A stretch of DNA of 7,298 nucleotides from an uncultured Collinsella sp. (GCA_900761995.1 CAAFEY010000024.1:1-7298); one strand, 5' to 3'. Counted from the first letter of the stretch, positions 1 through 6,036 are shown. The notes: a model not told the origin generated them from the letters alone. Translations and numbers: made by a program.

Positions 1-2
1 AG

Positions 3-200
3 GGCGCTGGCAAGGTCGACTCCGTTGACGAGTGGGGCAAGCGCAAGCTCGCCTACGAGATCAACGACCTCACCGATGGTGACTACACCCTCATCAACTT
101 CCACGCAGATCCTACCCAGATCGCCGAGCTTGATCGCGTCCTGCGCATCACCGACGCTGTGGTCCGCCACATGATCGTCCGTCGCGACGACCAGGAGTAA
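3..200 (+). CDS. rpsF: 30S ribosomal protein S6, 3' part (5' end outside window)
   Basis: Small-subunit protein S6, which pairs with S18 on the platform of the 30S subunit. Reading back in frame from the TAA at 198-200 gives 65 residues with no stop, running to the left edge. The family usually has about 95-100 residues, so roughly the first 30 are missing. Recognisable S6 features are the block WGKRKLAYEI (window residues 11-20), the strand YTLINF (28-33), and the C-terminal LDRVLRITDAVVRHMIVR. The next gene is ssb, 48 bases downstream, followed by rpsR and rplI. This is the standard S6 operon order and supports the call independently. The promoter and the S6 leader lie outside the window. 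Confidence 0.96.
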   Translation, partial: GAGKVDSVDEWGKRKLAYEINDLTDGDYTLINFHADPTQIAELDRVLRITDAVVRHMIVRRDDQE

Positions 201-248
201 GACTGTCGTTTTGGACTGGGCTTGTGCCCCAAGAGGAAGTAGTGAGTT

Positions 249-701
249 ATGAGCATCAATCGAGTGAACATCACCGGTAACCTCACCCGCGATCCCGAGC
301 TGCGCGCCACCGCCGGCGGAACCCAGGTTCTGTCCTTTGGCGTCGCCGTGAACGATCGTCGCCGCAACGCGCAGACTGGCGAGTGGGAGGACTATCCCAA
401 CTTTGTCGACTGCACCATGTTCGGCACCCGCGCCGAGGCCGTGAGCCGTTTCCTGGCAAAGGGAAACAAGGTCGCGATCGAGGGCAAGCTGCGCTACAGC
501 TCTTGGGAGCGCGACGGCCAGCGCCGGAGCAAACTTGAGGTCATCGTCGATGAGATCGAGTTTATGAGCTCCCGTGGTGGCCAGGGTGGCTACGACCAGG
601 GCGGTTACGCCCCCGCAGCTCCCGCGCCCGCAGCACGTCCTGCCGCACCGGTGGCTACGCCGCCTGCGGTCGACGTCTACGATGAGGACATCCCGTTCTA
701 G
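249..701 (+). CDS. ssb: Single-stranded DNA-binding protein SSB
   Basis: SSB coats single-stranded DNA during replication, recombination and repair, and recruits partner proteins through its C-terminal tip. The 150-residue product starts MSINRVNITGNLTRDPELR, the usual opening of the OB-fold, which extends to about residue 106 (FVDCTMFG at 52-59, LAKGNKVAIEGKL at 69-81). A Gly-rich linker (about 110-120) and an Ala/Pro-rich stretch (121-142) follow. The end, DEDIPF, is the conserved acidic peptide that binds partner proteins. The length is within the usual bacterial range. The ATG is preceded by AGAGG at 232-236, 12 bases upstream, which is rather distant but adequate. It lies between rpsF and rpsR and is probably co-transcribed with them. 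Confidence 0.97.
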   Translation: MSINRVNITGNLTRDPELRATAGGTQVLSFGVAVNDRRRNAQTGEWEDYPNFVDCTMFGTRAEAVSRFLAKGNKVAIEGKLRYSSWERDGQRRSKLEVIVDEIEFMSSRGGQGGYDQGGYAPAAPAPAARPAAPVATPPAVDVYDEDIPF

Positions 702-728
702 GGGTTGTTCACCTATTTTTGAGTGAGA

Positions 729-754
729 GGCGGCTTCGGTTCGCCGAAGTTGCC
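729..754 (+). promoter_or_regulatory. 11-bp UUCG-loop hairpin between ssb and rpsR
   Basis: Bases 729-739 pair with 744-754 around a UUCG tetraloop (740-743). This gives 11 consecutive pairs, of which two are G-U (732:751 and 733:750). The stem starts 27 bases after the ssb stop and ends four bases before the rpsR Shine-Dalgarno GAAAGG (759-764). No U-tract follows, so it is not an ordinary terminator. It could be an RNA-processing or stability element, a translational insulator, or a protein-binding site. The pairing is seen in the sequence; the function is inferred. Confidence 0.55.
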
Positions 755-773
755 AAATGAAAGGTATTTTGAC

Positions 774-1040
774 ATGGCTAATGATTTTTCTGCACGTCAG
801 CCGCGTCGTAAGTACTGCCAGTTCTGCAAGGAGAACACTGAGTTCATCGACTATAAGGACACTCAGCTTCTCCGTAAGTACATGACCGACCGTGGCAAGA
901 TCAAGCCCCGTCGCGTCACTGGCGCTTGCACGCAGCATCAGCATGACATCGCCAACGCCATCAAGCGCGCCCGCGAGATGGCTCTCCTGCCGTACACCGT
1001 CCCCGTGGTTTCCTCTCGTGGCAACCGCGACCGCGGCTAA
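774..1040 (+). CDS. rpsR: 30S ribosomal protein S18, zinc-type (C+)
   Basis: S18 binds 16S rRNA with S6 on the 30S platform. The product from ATG 774 is 88 residues, a normal S18 length. It carries the signature blocks FIDYKDTQLLRKYMTDRGKI (24-43), PRRVTGAC (45-52) and AIKRAREMALLPY (62-74). C15 and C18 form a CxxC pair, and C52 with H55 completes the pattern of zinc-binding (C+) S18 proteins. An in-frame GTG at 723 would add 17 residues encoded by the upstream hairpin. ATG 774 is preferred because GAAAGG (759-764) lies 9 bases before it and MANDFSARQPRRKYC resembles typical S18 N-termini. rplI follows 15 bases after the stop. Confidence 0.96.
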   Translation: MANDFSARQPRRKYCQFCKENTEFIDYKDTQLLRKYMTDRGKIKPRRVTGACTQHQHDIANAIKRAREMALLPYTVPVVSSRGNRDRG

Positions 1041-1055
1041 GAAGGGAGACGCATC

Positions 1056-1595
1056 ATGAAGGTTATTCTTCTCGATGAGATCAAGGGCAAGGGCGGCGAG
1101 GGTGACGTCGTAGAGGTCGCTCAGGGTTACGCTGAGAACTTCCTGTTCCCCAAGAAGCTCGCTGTTGCCGCCACCAAGGGCAACCTCAAGCAGCTTGACG
1201 AGCGTCGCAACAACATCGCCAAGCGCGAGGCCGTCCGTCTGGCTACCGCCAACGAGACCAAGGCTGCCTTCGAGGGCAAGACGGTCACCGTTGACGTCAA
1301 GGTCGGCGACGAGGGCATCCTCTTTGGCTCCGTTACCGCCGCTATGATCGCTGATGCCATCAAGGCTCAGCTCGGTATGGACATCGACCGCAAGCGCGTC
1401 GAGCTCGGTAAGCCCATCAAGGTTGCCGGTGCCCACACCGTTGCCATCTCGCTGTACCGCGAGATCAAGGCCGAGGTTGTCGTTCTCGTCGGCGTTACCG
1501 CCGAGGAGCTCGCTGCCGAGGCTGAGGTCGAGGAGGCCGCTGAGGTCGCCGAGGCCGAGACCGCCGAGGTCGAGACTGAGGCTGCTGCCGAGTAG
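1056..1595 (+). CDS. rplI: 50S ribosomal protein L9 with long acidic C-terminal tail
   Basis: L9 is an elongated protein at the base of the L1 stalk that helps maintain reading-frame fidelity. The 179-residue product begins MKVILLDEIKGKGGEGDVVEV and continues GYAENFLFPKKLA (24-36), the classic N-terminal RNA-binding domain. A charged connecting helix (about 41-75) and the C-terminal domain (about 76-148) follow, including GILFGSVT and AISLYREIKAEVVVLV. L9 is usually about 148-150 residues. Here a further 30 residues (150-179) consist almost entirely of Glu (13) and Ala (11) with a few Val and Thr, and are probably disordered or helical. AAGGGAG at 1042-1048 gives a good start at 1056. It is the last gene of the S6 operon, followed by a terminator. 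Confidence 0.97.
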   Translation: MKVILLDEIKGKGGEGDVVEVAQGYAENFLFPKKLAVAATKGNLKQLDERRNNIAKREAVRLATANETKAAFEGKTVTVDVKVGDEGILFGSVTAAMIADAIKAQLGMDIDRKRVELGKPIKVAGAHTVAISLYREIKAEVVVLVGVTAEELAAEAEVEEAAEVAEAETAEVETEAAAE

Positions 1596-1627
1596 CATTT
1601 GCTGCAACGCAACAATCTTGTTCTAAG

Positions 1628-1668
1628 AAGGGCGCTCTGGGAAACCAGGGCGCCCTTTTGTTTTTTTT
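1628..1668 (+). terminator. Intrinsic terminator of the rpsF-ssb-rpsR-rplI unit
   Basis: Bases 1630-1640 pair with 1645-1655 as an 11-bp GC-rich stem with one G-U pair, closed by a GAAA tetraloop (1641-1644). The run TTTTGTTTTTTTT (1656-1668) follows immediately. A1628 and A1629 can extend the stem against the first U residues. The stem begins 34 bases after the rplI stop codon. It is a textbook rho-independent terminator and separates the ribosomal operon from dnaB. Confidence 0.95.
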
Positions 1669-1704
1669 GCGCTGAGTGAGTGTCATGGCGAACGTTGCGC
1701 CGAA

Positions 1705-1720
1705 GTCCTATATATAGGAC
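1705..1720. promoter_or_regulatory. Perfect 16-bp palindrome upstream of dnaB
   Basis: The sequence GTCCTATATATAGGAC is identical to its own reverse complement. It sits in the 150-base gap between the rplI terminator and dnaB, about 100 bases before the dnaB start. Its AT-rich core contains TATATA, which resembles a -10 element, but no convincing -35 lies at proper spacing. It could be an operator for a dimeric regulator, with or without an overlapping promoter. As RNA it could fold into a 6-bp hairpin with a UAUA loop. No U-tract follows, so it is not a terminator. Confidence 0.4.
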
Positions 1721-1779
1721 CGTTCATCCGTTTGGTTCGGTGATGATTGGCGGCGCGCGGCGCGTTTTGGGACCATGGC

Positions 1780-1788
1780 TGATACTAT
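1780..1788 (+). promoter_or_regulatory. Possible extended -10 promoter element for dnaB
   Basis: TGATACTAT has the form TGn followed by TACTAT (1783-1788), matching an extended -10 with 4 of 6 core bases. Transcription would start near 1795 and give a short leader of about 27 bases to the dnaB ATG at 1822. No recognisable -35 lies 16-18 bases upstream, where the sequence is pure G+C. A promoter is expected here because a strong terminator precedes dnaB, but this exact site is uncertain. Confidence 0.3.
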
Positions 1789-1810
1789 GGATGCTCGCAA
1801 GCGATATGAA

Positions 1811-1816
1811 TGAGGA
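1811..1816 (+). promoter_or_regulatory. Shine-Dalgarno that decides the dnaB start
   Basis: TGAGGA lies five bases before ATG 1822. In-frame ATGs at 1810 and 1816 overlap or abut this site and have no purine-rich SD of their own upstream, so 1822 is the likely initiation codon. Confidence 0.7.
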
Positions 1817-1821
1817 TGCTC

Positions 1822-3213
1822 ATGGCATATGACGATAGGGAGACCGGGCTGACGGTTGAGGACCGCGGCTCAAAGTTGGGTCTTCCCCAAAACCAAGATG
1901 CAGAGGCCAATGTACTGGCCGCTATGCTGCTATCGCCCGAGGTGGTCGAAGAAGCCCAGGTCGAGCTGCAGCCCGATGACTTCTACCGGCCCATTCATAA
2001 GACCATCTATACCGCGATGGTCGATATGTACAACAGCCGCATTCCCATCGACTCCATCTCGCTGATCGATTACCTACGAAGCATCAACAAGCTCGATGCC
2101 GTGGGCGGCGAAGCGTACATTTTGGAGTTGATGGGTCAGACCCTGTCGCTCGTCAACTGGCAGCACCATGCCGCCATCGTTCGCCGCGATTCGATGCTGC
2201 GTGAGCTGATCGGCGCCACCAACGAGATCAACGCGCTGGCATATAACGCCCCCACCGACACCAAAGAGGTTGTCGAGCTGGCCGAGAGCAAGCTGCTCAA
2301 GGTTACGGCGCGCGAGGTCAAGTCGAGCTACAAGACGCTGACCGAGTTTATGGTCGAGGCCTATAACGAGGCCGAGGAAGTGTGCCAGGCCGGTGGTCAG
2401 GCGGCGGGCGTGCCCACGGGCTTCCCGTCGCTCGACCGCATGCTCATGGGCTTCCGCGAGGGTCAGCTCATCATTATCGGCGCCCGTCCTGCTGTAGGTA
2501 AGACGTCGTTCGCTCTGAACCTGGCACTTAACGCTGCCGCTGCTGGTTATACCGTCGGCTTCTTCTCGCTGGAGATGTCGGGCAAGGAAATTGCCCAGCG
2601 TCTGATTTGCGCCTACGCCATGATCTCGATCAGTGACTTCCGCATGGGCCGTATTAGCCCCGAACAGTGGGCCAATATCAACGAGGCCACGCAGACCTTG
2701 TCCAAGCTCGATATTCTGATTGACGATACGCCCGGCACCACAGTGACCGAGATTCGCGCCAAGAGCCGCCGTATGCTCCATAACAAGGAGAAGGCAATCA
2801 TCATCCTGGACTACCTGCAGCTGGTGAGTCCTCCGCCGGGACGCCGCTCCGAGAGCCGTACCGTCGAGGTTTCGGAGATGTCGCGTGGTCTGAAGATCAT
2901 GGCCAAGGAGCTCAAGATCCCGCTCATCGCGCTGTCGCAGCTCTCGCGTCAGGTCGAATCCCGTACCGGCAAGCGCCCGCAGCTTTCCGACCTTCGTGAA
3001 TCGGGTTCCATCGAGCAGGACGCCGATATCGTTATGTTCTTGGACCGCTCCGCCGACGAGGCCGAAGCCTCGCGCGACGATCGACCCGACGAGGGCGTTA
3101 CGCGTATCGTCGTGGCCAAGAACCGTTCGGGCCCGATCGGCGACGTCGACCTGATGTTCCTGCCGGCATCCACCAAGTTCTATGAGCTTGATGGGGCACA
3201 TGCCGAGGAGTAG
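1822..3213 (+). CDS. dnaB: Replicative DNA helicase DnaB
   Basis: DnaB is the hexameric ATP-driven 5'-3' helicase that unwinds DNA at the fork and stimulates primase. From ATG 1822 the product is 463 residues, a normal DnaB length. The N-terminal domain (about 20-120) begins LPQNQDAEANVLAAMLLSPE. A linker follows, then the RecA-like motor domain from about residue 190. It shows Walker A GARPAVGKTS (220-229), FFSLEMS (247-253) and Walker B IIILDYLQL (326-334). LIALSQLSR (368-376), DLRESGSIEQDAD (390-402) and the arginine-finger region VAKNRSGP (431-438) complete the set. All catalytic motifs are intact and no intein interrupts them. It follows the S6 operon but is separated from it by a terminator. 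No terminator is visible before purA. Confidence 0.97.
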   Translation: MAYDDRETGLTVEDRGSKLGLPQNQDAEANVLAAMLLSPEVVEEAQVELQPDDFYRPIHKTIYTAMVDMYNSRIPIDSISLIDYLRSINKLDAVGGEAYILELMGQTLSLVNWQHHAAIVRRDSMLRELIGATNEINALAYNAPTDTKEVVELAESKLLKVTAREVKSSYKTLTEFMVEAYNEAEEVCQAGGQAAGVPTGFPSLDRMLMGFREGQLIIIGARPAVGKTSFALNLALNAAAAGYTVGFFSLEMSGKEIAQRLICAYAMISISDFRMGRISPEQWANINEATQTLSKLDILIDDTPGTTVTEIRAKSRRMLHNKEKAIIILDYLQLVSPPPGRRSESRTVEVSEMSRGLKIMAKELKIPLIALSQLSRQVESRTGKRPQLSDLRESGSIEQDADIVMFLDRSADEAEASRDDRPDEGVTRIVVAKNRSGPIGDVDLMFLPASTKFYELDGAHAEE

Positions 3214-3240
3214 GACAGGCGCCCGTTGCACGGGTATACT
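3212..3240 (+). promoter_or_regulatory. Candidate sigma-A-type promoter of purA
   Basis: AGGACA (3212-3217, 4 of 6 matches to TTGACA) and TATACT (3235-3240, 5 of 6 matches to TATAAT) are separated by exactly 17 bases. The -35 overlaps the dnaB stop codon (3211-3213). Transcription would begin near 3247, giving a leader of about 60 bases. The spacer holds a small inverted repeat, CCCGT-TGC-ACGGG (3222-3234), whose role, if any, is unknown. Confidence 0.6.
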
Positions 3241-3256
3241 GGGAATGTTTTGTGCT

Positions 3257-3281
3257 TCTGCGTGCCGGCATGGCGCGTAGA
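3257..3281 (+). promoter_or_regulatory. 10-bp hairpin in the purA leader
   Basis: Bases 3257-3266 pair with 3272-3281 around a five-base loop (GGCAT, 3267-3271). There are ten consecutive pairs, two of them G-U. It lies inside the predicted 5' leader, beginning about ten bases after the predicted transcription start and ending 14 bases before the purA Shine-Dalgarno GAGGAG (3296-3301). There is no U-tract. It may affect mRNA stability or translation; the function is inferred only. Confidence 0.4.
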
Positions 3282-3306
3282 CAGTCCATGAATGTGAGGA
3301 GTAAAC

Positions 3307-4593
3307 ATGCCGTCAACCGTTTTGGTCGGTGCCCAGTGGGGCGATGAGGGCAAGGGTAAGATCTGCGACCTGGTCGCCGGCGACTTTGATGCCGTCGTGC
3401 GCTATTCGGGCGGCAACAACGCCGGCCACACCATCGTCGTCAACGGCAAAAAGTACGGCCTGCACCAGGTGCCCTCCGGCATCATGTATTCCGACCACGT
3501 GTCGGTGATCGGTAACGGCTGCGTCGTCAACCCCAAGGTTGTCCTTGAGGAGATCGACATGTTCGAGGCCGACGGCATCACCACCAAGAACCTCAAGATT
3601 AGCGGCAACGCGCATGTCATCATGCCGTACCACATCGATCTGGATGGCGCCTTTGAGCAGAAGCTCGGCAAGAAGAACATCGGTACCACCAAGCGCGGCA
3701 TTGGTCCGTGCTATCAGGACAAGATGGCCCGCATTGGCCTGCGCATGCAGGACATGCTGGACGAGACGCTGTTCCGCGACAAGTTGGAGACCGCTCTCGC
3801 CCGCGTGAACCCCGAGCTCGAGCTCATCTACAACCTGCCCACCTACACCGTGGACCAGATTTGCGACGAGTACCTGCCGATGGCCGAGCGCCTGCGTCCC
3901 TACATCACCGAGACGAGCCTGCTGCTCAACAACATGATCGATGAGGGCAAGAACCTGCTGTTTGAAGGCGCCCAGGCGACGCTGCTCGACATCGACCACG
4001 GAACCTATCCGTACGTGACGTCTTCCAACTGCACCGCCGGCGGCGCCATCACCGGCTCTGGCGTGGGCATGAAGAACGTCGACCGCGTGCTGGGCGTCAT
4101 GAAGGCCTATATCACCCGCGTCGGTTCGGGCCCCATGCCCACCGAGCTTTCCTATGAGTCCGAGGCTGGCCACACGCTGACCGAGGAGGGCTATGAGTAC
4201 GGCGTGACCACCGGTCGCCGTCGTCGTTGCGGCTGGTTTGACGGCCCTATCGCCAACTATGCCTCGCGCGTCAACGGCCTCACCGACATCGCCGTGACCA
4301 AGCTCGACGTGCTTTCGGCCTTCGACACCATCAAGGTGTGCGTGGCCTACGACGTCGATGGCGAGCGCTACACGAGCGTGCCCGAGCATCAGGTGCGCTT
4401 TGAGCATGCCAAGCCCATCTACGAGGAGCTCCCCGGCTGGAAGTGCGACATCACCGGTTGCCGCAGCTTTGATGAGCTGCCGCAAGAGGCTCAGGACTAC
4501 GTGGCGTTTATCGAGGATCTGGCACACACCCGCGTGACGTTCATTGGCGTTGGCGCCGGTCGCGAGCAGATCATCAACCGATTCTGGAAGTAA
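3307..4593 (+). CDS. purA: Adenylosuccinate synthetase
   Basis: PurA catalyses IMP + aspartate + GTP to adenylosuccinate, the first committed step from IMP to AMP, in the cytosol. The 428-residue product has the usual length and all family motifs. These include the GTP-binding loop GAQWGDEGKGK (8-18) with catalytic Asp13, and NNAGHT (37-42) with catalytic His41. GTTKRGIGPCY (126-136), the signature EGAQATLLDIDHGTYPYVTSSN region (220-241), the aspartate-binding loop TTGRRRR (301-307) and the guanine-binding TKLD (331-334) follow. GAGGAG (3296-3301) is five bases before ATG 3307, making the start secure. It lies downstream of dnaB, with its own probable promoter, and upstream of purD, another purine gene. 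Nothing is missing or altered. Confidence 0.98.
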   Translation: MPSTVLVGAQWGDEGKGKICDLVAGDFDAVVRYSGGNNAGHTIVVNGKKYGLHQVPSGIMYSDHVSVIGNGCVVNPKVVLEEIDMFEADGITTKNLKISGNAHVIMPYHIDLDGAFEQKLGKKNIGTTKRGIGPCYQDKMARIGLRMQDMLDETLFRDKLETALARVNPELELIYNLPTYTVDQICDEYLPMAERLRPYITETSLLLNNMIDEGKNLLFEGAQATLLDIDHGTYPYVTSSNCTAGGAITGSGVGMKNVDRVLGVMKAYITRVGSGPMPTELSYESEAGHTLTEEGYEYGVTTGRRRRCGWFDGPIANYASRVNGLTDIAVTKLDVLSAFDTIKVCVAYDVDGERYTSVPEHQVRFEHAKPIYEELPGWKCDITGCRSFDELPQEAQDYVAFIEDLAHTRVTFIGVGAGREQIINRFWK

Positions 4594-4613
4594 TCGGTTT
4601 ATACGGTTATTGC

Positions 4614-4657
4614 GATATACCCCTTTGCAGCCCAGACGGGCGGCCGAGGGGTATATT
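4614..4657 (+). terminator. Terminator-like hairpin in the purA-purD gap (stem A)
   Basis: ATATACCCCT (4615-4624) pairs perfectly with AGGGGTATAT (4647-4656), and G4614:U4657 can extend it. Inside, GCCC (4630-4633) and GGGC (4638-4641) form a second short stem with an AGAC loop. The following sequence, TTGCTTGC, is only weakly U-rich, so termination would be inefficient. It could be a leaky purA terminator, an mRNA 3'-end protector, or one arm of an attenuator, because its left arm is shared with another stem (4621-4629 with 4662-4670). The pairing is certain; the role is not. Confidence 0.5.
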
Positions 4658-4687
4658 TGCTTGCAAAGGGCTCGCGCGGAGCGGGCC
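4621..4687 (+). promoter_or_regulatory. Competing stems B and C ahead of purD
   Basis: CCCTTTGCA (4621-4629) is perfectly complementary to TGCAAAGGG (4662-4670), giving stem B. Bases 4621-4624 are also needed for the hairpin at 4615-4656, so the two full stems cannot coexist. A third hairpin, stem C, pairs 4669-4675 with 4681-4687 (seven pairs, one G-U, loop GCGGA) and ends 12 bases before the purD Shine-Dalgarno. Overlapping exclusive stems are typical of leader attenuators, but no leader peptide or known riboswitch was recognised here. Confidence 0.4.
4652..4657 (+). promoter_or_regulatory. Possible -10 element for purD
   Basis: TATATT matches TATAAT at 5 of 6 positions. Its context, GGGGTATATT, resembles the purA -10 context CGGGTATACT. 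It overlaps the right arm of the hairpin at 4615-4656. No -35 is visible at 16-18 bases upstream. If it is used, transcription would start near 4664 and the upstream stems would not be in the purD transcript, so this is an alternative to the attenuator idea. Confidence 0.25.
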
Positions 4688-4699
4688 ATTCATCCATAG

Positions 4700-4705
4700 A
4701 GGAGG
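4700..4705 (+). promoter_or_regulatory. Consensus Shine-Dalgarno that fixes the purD TTG start
   Basis: AGGAGG is a perfect anti-16S match five bases before TTG 4711. No ATG or GTG in frame lies nearby, and protein homology to PurD begins within about eight residues of this TTG. This supports TTG as the initiation codon. Confidence 0.8.
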
Positions 4706-4710
4706 CACCC

Positions 4711-6015
4711 TTGAAGGCGGACACTCAAACCATCGACATCCTGTTGTTGGGCAGCGGCGGCCGTGAGCATGCTTTGGCAGCTAAGCTCGCGGCATCACCG
4801 CGCGCCGGCAAGCTCTACATCGCGCCGGGTAACGGCGGTACCGCGAGCTGCGGCGAGAACGTTGTTCTCGACGACTGCGATCCTGCGGCCGTGGCGGCGT
4901 TTGCGCAGAGCCACGGATGCGGACTCGTGGTGATTGGCCCCGAGGCTCCGCTCGTGGCGGGCGTGGCCGACGCCGTGCGCGCGGCGGGTATTACCTGCTT
5001 TGGCCCGGGTGCCGAGGGCGCCCAGATGGAGGGCTCCAAGCTGTTCTCCAAGCAGCTCATGGAGCGCGCCGGTATCCCGACGGCAGCCTATGGTTCGTTT
5101 ACCGACGAATCTTCGGCTCTTGCCTATGTGCGTGAGCAGGGCGCCCCGCTGGTCGTGAAGGCCGACGGCCTTGCTGCGGGCAAGGGCGTTATCGTGGCGA
5201 CCGAACTTGAGCAGGCCGAGGAGGCCGTGCGCGAGTGCTTTGGCGGCACCTTTGGCGATGCCGGCAATACCGTGGTCATCGAGGAGATGCTGACCGGTCC
5301 CGAGTGCTCGCTGCTGGCCTTTACCGACGGCAAGACCGTGCGCCCCATGGCCACCTCGCAGGACCACAAGCGCGCGCTCGAGGGCGACAAGGGCCCCAAC
5401 ACCGGCGGCATGGGCGTCTACAGCCCGGTGCCCATCGTGACTGACGAGGAGCACGCCACCATGGTGAAGGTCATGGAGCAGACCGTGGCCGAGCTCGCTG
5501 CCGAGGGTATCGACTACCGCGGCTGCCTGTACGGCGGCTTTATGCTCACGCCTGCCGGCCCCAAGGTGCTGGAGTTCAATGCCCGCTTTGGCGACCCCGA
5601 GACGCAGGTCGTGCTGCCGCGCCTTAAGAACGACCTGGTCGAGGTCATGCTCGCCTGCGCCAACTGCGAGCTCGATCAGATTGAGCTCGACTGGCGTGAC
5701 GAGTGGGCCGTGGCCGTTGTCCTGACGAGCGCGGGCTATCCCGGCAGCTACGAGAAGGGCAAGGTCATCACCGGTATCGCCAATGCCGAGGCCATGGAGA
5801 ACGTGACCGTGTACCACGCGGGCACCGCCGTGGTGGACGGCCAGCTCGTGACCAATGGTGGCCGCGTGCTTGCCGTGACCGCTCTGGGCGACACGTTCGA
5901 GAACGCTCGCAACCTTGCCTACGAGGCCTGCGAGAAGATTGATTTTGAGGGCAAGACCCTGCGTCACGACATCGGCCTGCGCGCGCTGCGCGGCCGCGAC
6001 GCCTGGGATGCCTAA
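4711..6015 (+). CDS. purD: Phosphoribosylamine-glycine ligase (GAR synthetase)
   Basis: PurD joins 5-phosphoribosylamine to glycine with ATP, making glycinamide ribonucleotide, the second step of de novo purine synthesis. From TTG 4711 the product is 434 residues, close to the usual 420-430. The N-terminal domain opens with ILLLGSGGREHALA (10-23) and contains APGNGGT (38-44) and GPEAPLVAGVAD (76-87). The ATP-grasp region shows VVKADGLAAGKGV (148-160) and the substrate loop DHKRALEGDKGPNTGGMG (218-235). LEFNARFGDPETQ (287-299) is the PurD signature, carrying metal-binding residues. The C-terminal domain ends in LRALRGRDAWDA. An in-frame TTG at 4657 has no good SD, so 4711 is preferred. It shares the strand with purA upstream, and the Nudix gene follows 21 bases later, probably in one transcript. 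Confidence 0.97.
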   Translation: MKADTQTIDILLLGSGGREHALAAKLAASPRAGKLYIAPGNGGTASCGENVVLDDCDPAAVAAFAQSHGCGLVVIGPEAPLVAGVADAVRAAGITCFGPGAEGAQMEGSKLFSKQLMERAGIPTAAYGSFTDESSALAYVREQGAPLVVKADGLAAGKGVIVATELEQAEEAVRECFGGTFGDAGNTVVIEEMLTGPECSLLAFTDGKTVRPMATSQDHKRALEGDKGPNTGGMGVYSPVPIVTDEEHATMVKVMEQTVAELAAEGIDYRGCLYGGFMLTPAGPKVLEFNARFGDPETQVVLPRLKNDLVEVMLACANCELDQIELDWRDEWAVAVVLTSAGYPGSYEKGKVITGIANAEAMENVTVYHAGTAVVDGQLVTNGGRVLAVTALGDTFENARNLAYEACEKIDFEGKTLRHDIGLRALRGRDAWDA

Positions 6016-6020
6016 AATCC

Positions 6021-6027
6021 GAGAGGA
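6021..6027 (+). promoter_or_regulatory. Shine-Dalgarno that decides the Nudix gene start
   Basis: GAGAGGA directly abuts ATG 6028, leaving no spacer, but stands nine bases before the in-frame ATG 6037. The latter is therefore the likely start, shortening the protein by three residues. Confidence 0.65.
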
Positions 6028-6036
6028 ATGAGACGG

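Noticed and set aside
211..232. Weak hairpin between rpsF and ssb (GGGC-TTGT-GCCC with possible flanking TTGG/CCAA)
   Set aside because: Only four contiguous pairs form without a shift or bulge, there is no U-tract, and the region includes the ssb SD. It is not distinguishable from chance.
723..773. N-terminal extension of S18 from GTG 723
   Set aside because: It would translate the hairpin region into residues not typical of S18. ATG 774 has a well-placed SD.
2074..3231. A 385-codon open frame on the - strand across dnaB
   Set aside because: It is antisense to the intact DnaB motor domain and has no protein-family features.
3222..3240. TTGCAC and TATACT as a -35/-10 pair upstream of purA
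   Set aside because: They are only three bases apart. The AGGACA hexamer at 3212 has the correct 17-base spacing instead.
3313..4689. A 458-codon open frame on the - strand across purA
   Set aside because: It is the antisense shadow of purA, with no recognisable motif and composition typical of a GC-bias artefact.
4657..4710. Longer PurD starting at TTG 4657
   Set aside because: No SD precedes it, the extra 18 residues do not resemble PurD, and the region forms the intergenic stems. TTG 4711 has a consensus SD.
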